Assembly (NCBI RefSeq): GCF_024758705.1
Contig: NZ_CP096971.1
Span: 2,571,501 to 2,635,500 of the forward strand
Length of the DNA stretch: 64,000 nt
Reading direction: 5' to 3'
Source: Sphingomonas sp. SUN019
GTDB lineage: Bacteria > Pseudomonadota > Alphaproteobacteria > Sphingomonadales > Sphingomonadaceae
Shown here in pieces: positions 19,132 to 27,511 of this stretch (its first letter is position 1; the number at the start of each line of letters is the position of its first letter). The notes beneath the pieces were generated by a model. It had not been told where the DNA came from and did no database searches. It was given only the letters and a program-made list of their open reading frames with translations. The translations under genes and the position numbers were made by a program.

Positions 19132-20118
19132 TTGATCAACAATCGTCAGAACGGCCGCCGTCGTGGTCGTGGTGGTGGGCAGCAGCAGCCGCGCAGTGGT
19201 GGCGGCGGCGGTCAGCGTGACAGCGGCAACCGGATCGACAGCCGCGCGCGCGGCAACGCGACCCAGTTGCACGAAAAGTACCGCAACATGGCGCGCGACG
19301 CGCAAATGTCCGGCGACCGCGTGAACACCGAATATTATCTGCAGTTCGCCGACCATTATTTCCGCGTGCTGGCCGACCAGCGCGGACGGAACGAGGATCA
19401 GGGCCATCAGCGTCGTGGGCGTGACGATTTCGACCAGGACGACGATTTCGGCTTCGAGGGCGAACCCGTCCGCGCCGATGAACAGACCCGTGTCGCCGAA
19501 GACGGGCGCCGGGACGAAAATCGCGGCGACAACAACTATCAGCGCAACGACAATTACCAGCGCGAAGGTGCTCGCCGCGATGGCGGGCAGCGCGAAGGCT
19601 ATCAGCGTGATGGGCAGCGCGAGAATAACCAGCGCGACGGCCAGCGCGATGGTGGGCAACGCGATGCGGGCCAGCGTGACAATGGCCAGCGCGACGGCAA
19701 TCGTGAGCAAGGCCGGCAGCGTGACGGCAACCGTGATGCGGGTCAGCGCGACAACGGTCAACGTGAAAGCGGCCAGCGCGAGAGCGGCAATCGCTATGAA
19801 CCGCGCCGCCGTGACGAACAGCCGCGCGACGACGATCGTGCAAGCTACGCCAATGGTAATGACGAGCAGCGCGCGGCGCAGGTCGTCGAAGCTCCGGTCG
19901 AGACCGGGGCCGAGCCGAAGCGTCGCGGTCGTCCGCGCAAGCAGCCAGCGGCTGCGCCGGCCGGTGAAACGCAGGACACCGGTTTCGACGCCGCCGTGCT
20001 GCCGCCGTCGCTGAGCATTTCGTTCGCCAACGACGCGGAACCGGAGACGGATGCGCCCAAGCCGCGCCGCCGCCGTACGGTCAAGGCAAGCGCAACAGGG
20101 GTCGACGCGGCGGAGTAA
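19132..20118 (+). CDS. DUF4167 protein with QRDG-type repeats and AT-hook-like motif
   Basis: 328 aa. Start is TTG 19132, giving the family opening INNRQNGRRRGRGGGQ. Residues about 40-85 form the conserved domain (QLHEKYRNMARDAQMSGDRV then YYLQFADHYFRVL). Residues about 130-240 are low complexity: near-tandem (N/Q)QRDG units rich in Q, R, D, G and N. An AT-hook-like KRRGRPRKQ lies near residue 265 and another basic patch KPRRRR near the end. Nucleic-acid binding is inferred from composition; the real function is unknown. Confidence 0.9.
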   Translation: MINNRQNGRRRGRGGGQQQPRSGGGGGQRDSGNRIDSRARGNATQLHEKYRNMARDAQMSGDRVNTEYYLQFADHYFRVLADQRGRNEDQGHQRRGRDDFDQDDDFGFEGEPVRADEQTRVAEDGRRDENRGDNNYQRNDNYQREGARRDGGQREGYQRDGQRENNQRDGQRDGGQRDAGQRDNGQRDGNREQGRQRDGNRDAGQRDNGQRESGQRESGNRYEPRRRDEQPRDDDRASYANGNDEQRAAQVVEAPVETGAEPKRRGRPRKQPAAAPAGETQDTGFDAAVLPPSLSISFANDAEPETDAPKPRRRRTVKASATGVDAAE

Positions 20119-20138
20119 TCCTACGCCTTGATTCGCAA

Positions 20139-20174
20139 AAAAGGCCGGTCGTGCAGAAGCACGGCCGGCCTTTT
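20139..20174 (+). terminator. Strong intrinsic terminator after the DUF4167 gene
   Basis: A 16-bp stem (20139-20154 with 20159-20174), one T-G wobble, four-base loop AGAA. The right arm ends in TTTT, and the symmetrical A-run on the left makes it likely to work in both directions. It sits 20 bp behind the DUF4167 stop. Confidence 0.92.
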
Positions 20175-20344
20175 CGCATTTCGGCGATTGTCGTTGTCGT
20201 CGTTCCTGGTCGCAGCGGCTCAGCGCGACATGTACGATGTGCTGGCGCAACCATGGTGGAGCGCCGCCGCGGTTCTTCGTCCGAGACGATCATCGGGGCC
20301 GCTCGCGGGGACGGCTCGCCCGGCACTATCCCCGCCTTGCTCCT

Positions 20345-21169
20345 TTACGCCTTCGTCAGATCGTACGAACCCAGCCCCGGCTTGTAGCTCTTCTCGTCGA
20401 TGAACTGACGGATGCCTTCCTTGCGGCCTTCGGACGGGTCGTGGAAGTTGGCGGCCTCCTGCATCCGGACGAGATAATCCTCCGCTTCGTCATAGGTCAT
20501 CGTGCCGACGCGGCGGACCGCGTCCTTGGCGAATTTCAGCGCGACGGGGTTCTTTTTCAGCAGCATTTCGGCGACTTCGCGCACGCGTGACTCCAATCGG
20601 CCGAGCGGCACGCTTTCGTTCACCAGCCGCCACTCCGCGGCCTTCTTCCCGTCGATCAGCTCGCCAGTCAGCGTCATCCACATCGCGTCGCGCATCGCCA
20701 GCAGATCGACGACGACCTTCGTCACGCCGCCGCCGGGAAGGATGCCCCAGTTGATCTCGGACAGCCCGAATTGCGCCTCGTCCGCGCAGATCGCGAGGTC
20801 GCACGAGAACAACGGACCGAAACCGCCGCCGAAGCACCAGCCGTTGACGCTGGCGATCGTCGGTTTCTGGAACCAGCGCAGGCGGCGGAACCAGCCGTAG
20901 CTTTCGCGCTGCGATTTGCGCACGCCGCGCAAGCCCTGCGCCTCGGTTTCGCGGAAATACTCCTTCAGGTCCATGCCCGCGGACCACGCAGTGCCTTCGC
21001 CGGCCAGCACCAGCACGCCGACGTCGTCGCGATATTCGAGCTCGTCGAGCACTTCCATCATGCGGCGGTTCAGCGTCGGACTCATCGCGTTTCGCTTGTC
21101 CGGCCGCGCGAAATAGACCCAGGCGATGCGGTCCTCGACGCGGTACGTCACGACATCGGATTCGCTCAT
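20345..21169 (-). CDS. p-Hydroxycinnamoyl-CoA (feruloyl-CoA) hydratase/lyase
   Basis: Crotonase-fold enzyme that hydrates feruloyl- or coumaroyl-CoA and cleaves it to vanillin or 4-hydroxybenzaldehyde plus acetyl-CoA. The HCHL-specific segments RPDKRNAMSPTLNRRMMEVL, SAGMDLKEYFRE, VNGWCFGGGFGPLFSCDLAI and FGLSEINWGILPGGGVTK are all present; the glutamate in EINWG is the catalytic acid. 274 aa from ATG 21169, which has GGGAGAGGGAAG just upstream. No feruloyl-CoA synthetase or vanillin dehydrogenase is in the window. An upstream palindrome suggests control by a ligand-responsive repressor. Confidence 0.9.
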   Translation of the reverse strand: MSESDVVTYRVEDRIAWVYFARPDKRNAMSPTLNRRMMEVLDELEYRDDVGVLVLAGEGTAWSAGMDLKEYFRETEAQGLRGVRKSQRESYGWFRRLRWFQKPTIASVNGWCFGGGFGPLFSCDLAICADEAQFGLSEINWGILPGGGVTKVVVDLLAMRDAMWMTLTGELIDGKKAAEWRLVNESVPLGRLESRVREVAEMLLKKNPVALKFAKDAVRRVGTMTYDEAEDYLVRMQEAANFHDPSEGRKEGIRQFIDEKSYKPGLGSYDLTKA

Positions 21170-21186
21170 CTTCCCTCTCCCGGTAT

Positions 21187-21205
21187 TTGTATCACTGGGA
21201 TACAA
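21187..21205. promoter_or_regulatory. Palindromic operator between divergent hydratase/lyase and SnoaL-like genes
   Basis: TTGTATC, five bases, then its perfect reverse complement GATACAA. It lies 18 bp upstream of the hydratase/lyase start and about 60 bp upstream of the divergent gene. Operators of this size suit MarR, TetR or GntR repressors; MarR control of feruloyl-CoA genes is known in Sphingobium. No regulator gene is adjacent. Confidence 0.55.
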
Positions 21206-21265
21206 TAGCATTGTGTCCAAGAGCGGCAAGAGCCAAAGCGTGGCGGTGTGATCGAGGAGGGCGTG

Positions 21266-21676
21266 GTGGCGGACGTAATATCGGCGGAGGAGCGGCGCGC
21301 GATCGAATGGGACTGCGCGCGGTTGATCAATCTCTATGCGATGCTGAACGACGAAGCGCGCTGGACGGACGTTGCCGCGTTATATGCCGAGGACGGCAGC
21401 ATGACCCGCCCGACCGCGCCCGACGCGCCGATCGTCGGACGCGCTGCGATCCTGGCGGCGTTCACCGCGCGTCCGCCGCGCATCACCCGGCATATGACTG
21501 CGAACATCGTCGTCGACGTGGTCGACGCGGACAACGCGACGGCCACCAGCGCGATGTTGCTGTTCACCGCGCCGGACAAGCCGCCCTTGGTGGGAGGATT
21601 CGTGGATCGATTGCGGCGCGTTTCGGACGAGGGGTGGCGCTTCGTCGAGCGACGGGGGACGTTGAGTTTCGCGTAG
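21266..21676 (+). CDS. SnoaL-like (NTF2-fold) protein
   Basis: About 136 aa with the SnoaL_4 pattern: an N-terminal helix (CARLINLYAMLNDEARWTDV), AALYAEDGSMTRP, then GRAAILAAF and a C-terminal sheet ending GWRFVERRGTLSF. These cone-shaped domains bind small hydrophobic ligands; some are dehydratases or ring hydroxylase subunits. GTG 21266 was chosen because AGGAGG lies 5 bases upstream; GTG 21248 would add six residues. Divergent from the hydratase/lyase, so a role near aromatic acid metabolism is possible but unproven. Confidence 0.75.
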   Translation: MADVISAEERRAIEWDCARLINLYAMLNDEARWTDVAALYAEDGSMTRPTAPDAPIVGRAAILAAFTARPPRITRHMTANIVVDVVDADNATATSAMLLFTAPDKPPLVGGFVDRLRRVSDEGWRFVERRGTLSFA

Positions 21677-21708
21677 GTCGGCAGGGTGCGCGGACTGGAG
21701 GGCTGCGT

Positions 21709-21802
21709 CACGGCAAAGCCGTGCCGTCGGTCGGCGCTTCAGCGCCGCCGACCGGGCCGCCACCTTGTCTCGTTTTAGCTTCGCTAAATCTCGGGTGGCG
21801 GC
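21709..21802. repeat. Array of three hairpins
   Basis: Three adjacent inverted repeats. CACGGC/GCCGTG has a 3-base loop (21709-21723). GTCGG plus CGGCGCT pairs with AGCGCCG plus CCGAC (21726-21752). GCCGCCACC pairs with GGTGGCGGC (21756-21802) and encloses an inner TTTAGC/GCTAAA stem. The array occupies the place where the 5' end of the metallo-beta-lactamase pseudogene should be. Confidence 0.7.
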
Positions 21803-22408
21803 TGGAGCGGGGCTCGGCGACGAGATTGCAGCCACGCCGGCGGGGAGTGTGATGGCGGGGCTGCATTTCCGCGTACCACGTACGCTCGCCCTCCAGCTTG
21901 CCGAGCTGAAACTCAAGCCCGATGACATCCGCTACGTCGGTCTGTCGCATCTTCACGCGGACCATAGCGGTAAGGCCGCGATGTTCCCGCGCGCCACATT
22001 CCTGGTCTCGCCAAGCGAGTTGGCATAGGCAAGCGTCACACCGACGCCAGATGGCGACCGGGTGGCCGCAGTCCTCCGCAGCAATGTCGAAGCCGTAGGC
22101 GGTGACAAAGACGTGTTTGGCGACGGAGCGTCCGTATGATCAGCACGCCCGGTCACACTGTCGGCCATCATTCGCTGATGGTGCATCTGCGGAAGGCCGG
22201 CTGGGTGATTCTGAGCGGCGACGTGGCGCACTTCCAAATCAATTACGATCGCGCCCTCGTTCCGCTCGGCAACGCGAGCCTCGCCGAAACGATCGCCTCG
22301 ATCGGCCGGTTGAAAGGCTTGGCCGCGAAATACCGCGCGCGAGTGATCGTTCAGCACGCTTCAGATGTTTTCGAAAGACGGCCGCAACTGCCGGCATTTC
22401 TGAACTGA
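21765..22408 (+). pseudogene. Metallo-beta-lactamase-fold hydrolase, broken
   Basis: Remnant of an MBL-fold hydrolase, N-acyl-homoserine-lactonase-like. The first part (to 22025) keeps LKPDDIRYVGLSHLHADHSG, which holds the zinc-binding HxHxDH motif. An in-frame TAG follows at 22026-22028. The same frame continues readable (VFGDGASV) until a one-base loss near 22133 moves the rest (MISTPGHTVGHHSLMVHL, VILSGDVAHF) into another frame. The N-terminal signal and first strands are missing and replaced by the hairpin array. Inactive as it stands. Confidence 0.85.
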
Positions 22409-22700
22409 GGCACAAACAGGGACGCGCCCCATCTTGGTCATCCAGCTGCGCTGACGCTGATCTCGAAAGCCATCCATCGTTAATGCGGCTGCCCCCGAAC
22501 GGATTGGTGGATTATGGTCCGGCCGCTTTGGGGCTCATGGCCGGCGTGGGCGGACGCTTGTTCATCTGGACTACGCCAACAGCTACGCTTCAACCGTCGC
22601 CATTCTTCGCACTACAAAATGCGTTCCCAAGGGGTCGTTTGTTCTGGTCGCAACGCCGTCACGTGCAAAAGCGCAAGTGAAACGTTACTCAAATCAAACT
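22409..22700. other. Intergenic stretch without recognised gene
   Basis: 292 bases. Short open frames are present on the + strand (for example from ATG 22483), but none has a ribosome-binding site or recognisable domain. A coding remnant downstream of the broken MBL gene is possible. Nothing can be named. Confidence 0.3.
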
Positions 22701-24083
22701 CTATATCCTGAGCGTTATTGCCGCGCCGGCCGGCAACCGCAAACCGATCACTCGGTTATCTAGCCTCACCGACAAGTTCCGCGCCGCCTTGCTCGACACG
22801 TTGTACAGCAGCGCCACTGTCGATTTGTCCGGATTGCGAAACGCCACCGTCTCCACGTCCACTTCCACCGTGGTCGAGGCGATCCGCACCGCCCCCGGCC
22901 GGACGAAGCGGCTCAGGTGCCCGAGCGCATAATACTCCAGGTTCCGTGTAACCGCGCCGGTCTTGGGCTCGATCGTCACCACCCCGCGGCAATTGTCGCA
23001 GCCGCCCTTGCGCGGTCCCGCCTTTGGATCGAGCGCCAGGTTCCAGAGCAGAACTCCTTTAGCCCAGTTGCGCGTTGATCCAATCATCAGGTTGCGGATC
23101 GTGTCGGAAAAGCCCGCCTGCCAGCCGGGCCGCCACCCGCCGCCCGAACATTCGGTGAAAAACGTTTCCTTGTCAGGATGTGCGGCGTGGAACTTGGCCT
23201 GCGCGGAGACGTCGCCGCCGTAGCAGTGCCACGCAACCCCCGTGATGAATCGCGCGGCGGCGGGGTTGGCGAGCGCGGTCAGCGGCTGTTGCAGCTGGTC
23301 CCAATTGTGGTCCCGTTCGAGGATGCCGGTGTCGATCCGGGCGGCGGCGAGCGCGGGGCCGAGATGATCCCCGACGAAGCGCGCGCGGTCGGCGGCGGGC
23401 CATTTCATGCCGGGATAGCTGTCGGGGGAGAAATCGGGTTCGTTCTGGATCGTCAAGTAGCGCATCGCCACGCCCTCCGCGGCATAAGCTTGAAGGTAGC
23501 GGACGAAATAGCGTGCGTAGAGCGTGTAGGCGTCGGGACGGAGTGTGCCGCCGATCAGCGAATCGCCGGTCTTCATCCACGCGGGCGGGCTCCACGGGCT
23601 GGCCATGACGACGAGCCGCGGGTTGATGGCGAGCGCCTGTTTGACGACGGGGAGGACGTCGGCGCGGTTGGGTTGGATCGAGAACCGCCGCAATTCCGGA
23701 TCCCGCTGACCCGGCGGCATATCGTCGAAGCTGTAATGCGTCGGCGAGAAATCGGACGCGCCGATCGTGAGGCGGGTGAAGCCGAGGCCGAGTTGGCCGG
23801 GCGCGGTGCCGAACAGGTCGCGCATCAGAGCGGCGCGAGGCGCTGGCTTCATCCCCGCGATCAATATGCCCGACGCATCGGTGATCGCCGCGCCGAAGCC
23901 GACCATCGTCTGGAAACGCTGCGACGGGTCGATCTCGATGCGGAGCGCGTCGGGGGCGGGTGGGGTGAGCGCGACGCGCGCGAGCCGCTGTTTGCCGTCG
24001 CCGGTGGTGAGCCAGGCTTCGGAAAGCTTCGGCGCTGGCGCCGCGCCGACCGCCAGCAGCGCGGCGGCGACGACAATCCTCAC
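22701..24083 (-). CDS. Glycoside hydrolase family 30 enzyme, exported
   Basis: 460 aa. A short signal peptide (VVAAALLAVGAAPAP) is followed by the GH30 barrel. The acid/base Glu215 is in TIQNEPDF and the nucleophile Glu311 in FFTECSGGGW. FQTMVGFGAAITDASG and SPWSPPAWMKTG are further family motifs; a C-terminal beta-sandwich ends the protein. Characterised relatives include beta-1,6-glucanases and glucosylceramidases; the substrate here is unproven. It starts at GTG 24083, inside the stop of the GH3 gene (GTGA), so the two enzymes are translationally coupled. Confidence 0.9.
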   Translation of the reverse strand: MRIVVAAALLAVGAAPAPKLSEAWLTTGDGKQRLARVALTPPAPDALRIEIDPSQRFQTMVGFGAAITDASGILIAGMKPAPRAALMRDLFGTAPGQLGLGFTRLTIGASDFSPTHYSFDDMPPGQRDPELRRFSIQPNRADVLPVVKQALAINPRLVVMASPWSPPAWMKTGDSLIGGTLRPDAYTLYARYFVRYLQAYAAEGVAMRYLTIQNEPDFSPDSYPGMKWPAADRARFVGDHLGPALAAARIDTGILERDHNWDQLQQPLTALANPAAARFITGVAWHCYGGDVSAQAKFHAAHPDKETFFTECSGGGWRPGWQAGFSDTIRNLMIGSTRNWAKGVLLWNLALDPKAGPRKGGCDNCRGVVTIEPKTGAVTRNLEYYALGHLSRFVRPGAVRIASTTVEVDVETVAFRNPDKSTVALLYNVSSKAARNLSVRLDNRVIGLRLPAGAAITLRI

Positions 24084-26347
24084 GGCTTCATCCTTCGTTC
24101 GGCGAGTGTTGCGCTGCCCTTCAGCGCGGCGTCGCCCGCGAAATGGCCGACCGTGACAGGATAGCTGCCCGCGGCGACATGCCAGCCCGGTTGCGCGGGA
24201 TCGTAATCTGCGATCAGGCGCGGATCGACAGTGACGCTGACCGGCTTCGTCTCTCCGGGGGCGAGTTCGACGCGCTGAAAGCCCACGAGGCGTGTCGTCG
24301 CGCCGCCGCGCCGCCCGGCGACCGCATAGACCTGCGGCGAATCCGCGCCCGCGCGCCTGCCGGTGTTGGTGACGGTGAAGCTGACGCGGATCGTATCGCC
24401 ACCCTCGACCTTCAGGGCCGAATAGCGGAAGTTCGTATAGGACAGGCCGTGGCCGAACGGGAACAGCGGCTTTGCGCCCGATTTCAGATAGCCGCGGTAA
24501 CCGACCGCCGCGCCTTCGGCGTAGGGGATCGTCACCTCGGCATCGCGATCGACCATGCCGTACGTGCCGCCGCCCTTTCGCTTGGCATCGACCGCCTTCA
24601 TCTCGGCGAGACCGGGGATTTTCGGCCGCGGGGCCTGCGCCTCGCTCGCCGGGAAGGTCATCGGCAGCTTGCCCGACGGATTGACCGCGCCGAACAGGAT
24701 GTTGGCGATCGCCTGACCGCCGCGCTGGCCGGGATACCAGGCCTGTAGCACCGCGGGCACCTTCGACAACCACGGCATCAGCACCGGGCCGCCGGTTTCC
24801 AGCACGACCACGGAACGCTTGTTCGCGGCTGCGATCGCCTCGATCAGCGCGTCCTGATTGTCAGGAAGCGAAAGCGTCTCGATGTCCTGCGCCTCGGTGC
24901 GCCACTGCCAAGCGAAGACGATCGCGAGGTCGGCGGCCTTTGCGGCGCGCGCGGCGACGGCGGGATCGCGGCCGTCGACGTAGGTCACGTCGGCACCGGG
25001 CGCCATCGCCTTGATCGCGGCGAGCGGGGAGGAGGCGTGCCACGTCACGCGTGCGAAGGAGGACGCCGCGCCCTCGGTCAACGGGATTTCGACCGGCGCA
25101 CCGCCGACCGACCGCACCTGGCTCGATCCGCCGCCCGACAGCACGCCGACATCGGCGTGCGCGCCGATCAGGACGATACGCTTCGCGATCTTCGCGAGCG
25201 GGAGCAGGTTGCCGTCGTTCTTCAGCAGGACGCTGCCTTTTTCGGCGGCCTCCTGCGCAACCTTGGCGTTCGCCGCATAGTCGATCGTCTGCGCGGTCGT
25301 CGGGATGGGGTGGTCGATAAGGCCGGTGGAGGTTACGCCCCAGAGGATCCTGCGGTTCATCTCCATCAGCCGCGCGGCCGGGACGCTGCCGTCCGCCACC
25401 GCCTTCGCCAGCGGTGCGCCGAAGAACATCGCCTTGTCGAGTTCGCGCCCCGATTGCTGGTCGAGCCCGGCGTTCGCGGCCTTTACCGTCGAATGAACCG
25501 CGCCCCAGTCCGACATCACCCAGCCGGGATAGCCCCAGTCGCGCTTCAGCACCTTGTTCAACAGGAAATCATTCTCGCACGCCCAGTCGCCGTCGACCTT
25601 GTTGTACGCGCACATCACCGACCCCGGCCGACCGCGCTCGATCGCGATCTGGAACGCGAGCAGGTCGCTCTCGCGCAGATCAGCCTCGCCGATCTTCGCG
25701 TCGGTCATGGTGCGCAGCGTTTCCTGCGGGTTGAGCGCGAAATGCTTCACCGTCGACACGATGTGGTTCGATTGCACGCCGCGGATCGATTCCCCGGCCA
25801 TGATCCCGGCGAGCAACGGGTCTTCGCCGAGATATTCGAAGGTCCGCCCGCCCCACGGATCGCGCGTCAGATTGACCCCGCCCGCGAGCAGCACGTTGAA
25901 GGTCTTCGCGCGCGCCTCCGCGCCGATCATCGCCCCGCTGCGATAGGCGAGGTCGGGATCGAAGCTGGCGGCGAGCGCGAGGCTGGCGGGGAGCGCGGTC
26001 GCGACGTCGCCCTTGCGCTGTTCGATCTGGTTGGCGACGCCGAGGCTCGCGTCGCTTTCCCTAAGCGTCGGGATGCCGAGCCGCGGCACGCCGGGAACAT
26101 ACCCTGCCGAAGGGATCATGTCGGCCGGCTTGTCCTTCGACATTGGCGGGAAATAGCCGAATACGTAGCGCAGTTTTTCCGCCGTCGTCATCTTCTCGGC
26201 AAGCGCATCGGCGCGGGCCTTGACGCTGGCCTCCGTGGAGGTGGAGGCCGGAATGGGCGCGGGCGCGCCCTGCGCGAGGGCGGGCATGGCCATCGCCAGT
26301 GCCGCGATGGAGGCCGCGATACACGCCTGCCGACCCGTGCCGTTCAT
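24080..26347 (-). CDS. Glycoside hydrolase family 3 beta-glucosidase, exported
   Basis: 755 aa. Signal peptide residues 1-25 (AMAMPALAQ). The N-terminal barrel carries the nucleophile Asp280 in GWVMSDWGAVHST, plus GVNLTRDPWGGRTFEYLGED and VKHFALNP. The second alpha/beta domain (AIVFAWQWRTEAQD, ETGGPVLMPWL) and the C-terminal fibronectin III-like domain (VSFTVTNTGRRAGADSPQVY) complete the BglX-like layout. It should release glucose from beta-glucan oligomers made by the downstream GH30 enzyme. A LacI-type palindrome lies 25 bp upstream of the start. Confidence 0.93.
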   Translation of the reverse strand: MNGTGRQACIAASIAALAMAMPALAQGAPAPIPASTSTEASVKARADALAEKMTTAEKLRYVFGYFPPMSKDKPADMIPSAGYVPGVPRLGIPTLRESDASLGVANQIEQRKGDVATALPASLALAASFDPDLAYRSGAMIGAEARAKTFNVLLAGGVNLTRDPWGGRTFEYLGEDPLLAGIMAGESIRGVQSNHIVSTVKHFALNPQETLRTMTDAKIGEADLRESDLLAFQIAIERGRPGSVMCAYNKVDGDWACENDFLLNKVLKRDWGYPGWVMSDWGAVHSTVKAANAGLDQQSGRELDKAMFFGAPLAKAVADGSVPAARLMEMNRRILWGVTSTGLIDHPIPTTAQTIDYAANAKVAQEAAEKGSVLLKNDGNLLPLAKIAKRIVLIGAHADVGVLSGGGSSQVRSVGGAPVEIPLTEGAASSFARVTWHASSPLAAIKAMAPGADVTYVDGRDPAVAARAAKAADLAIVFAWQWRTEAQDIETLSLPDNQDALIEAIAAANKRSVVVLETGGPVLMPWLSKVPAVLQAWYPGQRGGQAIANILFGAVNPSGKLPMTFPASEAQAPRPKIPGLAEMKAVDAKRKGGGTYGMVDRDAEVTIPYAEGAAVGYRGYLKSGAKPLFPFGHGLSYTNFRYSALKVEGGDTIRVSFTVTNTGRRAGADSPQVYAVAGRRGGATTRLVGFQRVELAPGETKPVSVTVDPRLIADYDPAQPGWHVAAGSYPVTVGHFAGDAALKGSATLAERRMKP

Positions 26348-26371
26348 CCATATCCTCCCGATAGTGCGCGC

Positions 26372-26387
26372 TTGGAAGCGCTTCCAA
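26372..26387. promoter_or_regulatory. LacI-type operator upstream of the GH3-GH30 operon
   Basis: Perfect 16-bp palindrome TTGGAAGCGCTTCCAA with the central CG typical of LacI/PurR sites. It is 25 bp upstream of the GH3 start and just behind the lacI-type gene. An almost identical copy lies upstream of the TonB receptor gene, so both transcripts are probably controlled by the regulator encoded at 26424-27470. Confidence 0.88.
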
Positions 26388-26423
26388 TAACCATCCCGCC
26401 TGACGCGGATATTGTCAACCGCG

Positions 26424-27470
26424 TCAGGCCGCGGGGGCGGCGGTCGATTGACGGATCATCAGGGTGAACGGCAGATATTCCAGCGCGGCCGCCCCCGTCT
26501 TGCCGTTCGACTTCAGCCGATCGACCAGGATGTGCACGGCGCGCTGGCTCAGCTCCTGGATCGGCTGGTGGATTGTCGTCAGCGGCGGCCAGACGAGGGC
26601 GGAGACGGGGGTGTCGTCGAAGCTGGCGATCGACAGGTCGGCAGGGACGTTCAGGCCCAATTGGTGCGTGGCGAACAATGCGCCGACCGCGGTGTCATCG
26701 TTGGCGCAGATGATCGCGGTTGGCGGTAGGGTGGCTGCGAGCAGGTCCGGCAGCCGGTCCTTGCCCGATTTGAAGGTGAAATTGCCGCGCACCGCGACGA
26801 TCGCGGTTTCGTCCAGCCCATGATCGGCAAGCGCGCGCAGCGTACCGCGGTAACGTTCCTCGGCGGACAGGTGATGCTCCAGCCCCTTGATGAAGCCGAA
26901 CCGCCGGTGCCCGAGATCGAGCAGCGCCTGCGTCAGCGCGTGCCCCGCAGCCTCATCGTCCATCCCCACCGCAGGGGCAGCGCCATGCGACAGCGGGCCG
27001 GGCGAGATGCACACCACCGCACACCCGGCCCGTTCCAGCCGCCGGACGAGCGCCGGGTCATCCGAAAAGGGCGGGGTGAGCATCGCGCCCGTTGCGCGGC
27101 TGTCCTCCGCCAGCTGAACGATCTCGTCGGCAAGGTCGGGTCGCGTCTGGACGACGCTGTGGATGACGAGATGGAAGCCGAGCGGGGCGCAGGCGCGCAG
27201 CGCGCCGACCTCAAGCGCCGCCTGATAATAGGAATTGGGTTCGTTCTCGACGTCCGCCGCGCAGATCAACGCCAGCGTCCGGCTGCTGCCCCCGGCCAGG
27301 AAGCGCGCCTGGATGTTGACCTGATAACCGAGCGTCGCGACCGCGCTCAGCACCCGCTCGCGCACCTTTGCGCTGACGTTGGGGCCGTCGTTCAGGACGC
27401 GCGACACGGTGGTCCGGCCAACCCCCGACAGCGCGGCGACATCGTCGATCGTCGGCTTGCGGTTGGTCAG
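26424..27470 (-). CDS. LacI-family transcriptional regulator (probable CTG start)
   Basis: 348 aa. The N-terminal helix-turn-helix and hinge read KPTIDDVAALSGVGRTTVSR then VLNDGPNVSAKVRERVLSAV. A periplasmic-binding-protein-like sensor domain follows (AIICANDDTAVGAL, LSIASFDDTPVSALVWPPLT). The HTH must start near 27464. The only codon available just ahead of it with a ribosome-binding site (GGAG, 8 bases away) is CTG 27470; no in-frame ATG, GTG or TTG was found between it and the neighbouring gene. It probably represses the glycan genes until a sugar signal binds. Confidence 0.87.
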   Translation of the reverse strand: MTNRKPTIDDVAALSGVGRTTVSRVLNDGPNVSAKVRERVLSAVATLGYQVNIQARFLAGGSSRTLALICAADVENEPNSYYQAALEVGALRACAPLGFHLVIHSVVQTRPDLADEIVQLAEDSRATGAMLTPPFSDDPALVRRLERAGCAVVCISPGPLSHGAAPAVGMDDEAAGHALTQALLDLGHRRFGFIKGLEHHLSAEERYRGTLRALADHGLDETAIVAVRGNFTFKSGKDRLPDLLAATLPPTAIICANDDTAVGALFATHQLGLNVPADLSIASFDDTPVSALVWPPLTTIHQPIQELSQRAVHILVDRLKSNGKTGAAALEYLPFTLMIRQSTAAPAA

Positions 27471-27511
27471 CGTCTGTCTCCGGCAAAGTAACGCGCGCGT
27501 GCCATGGACGA

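Noticed and set aside
20128..20403. Small plus-strand frames around the DUF4167 terminator
   Set aside because: They run through the terminator hairpin and the end of the hydratase/lyase gene, with no recognisable protein.
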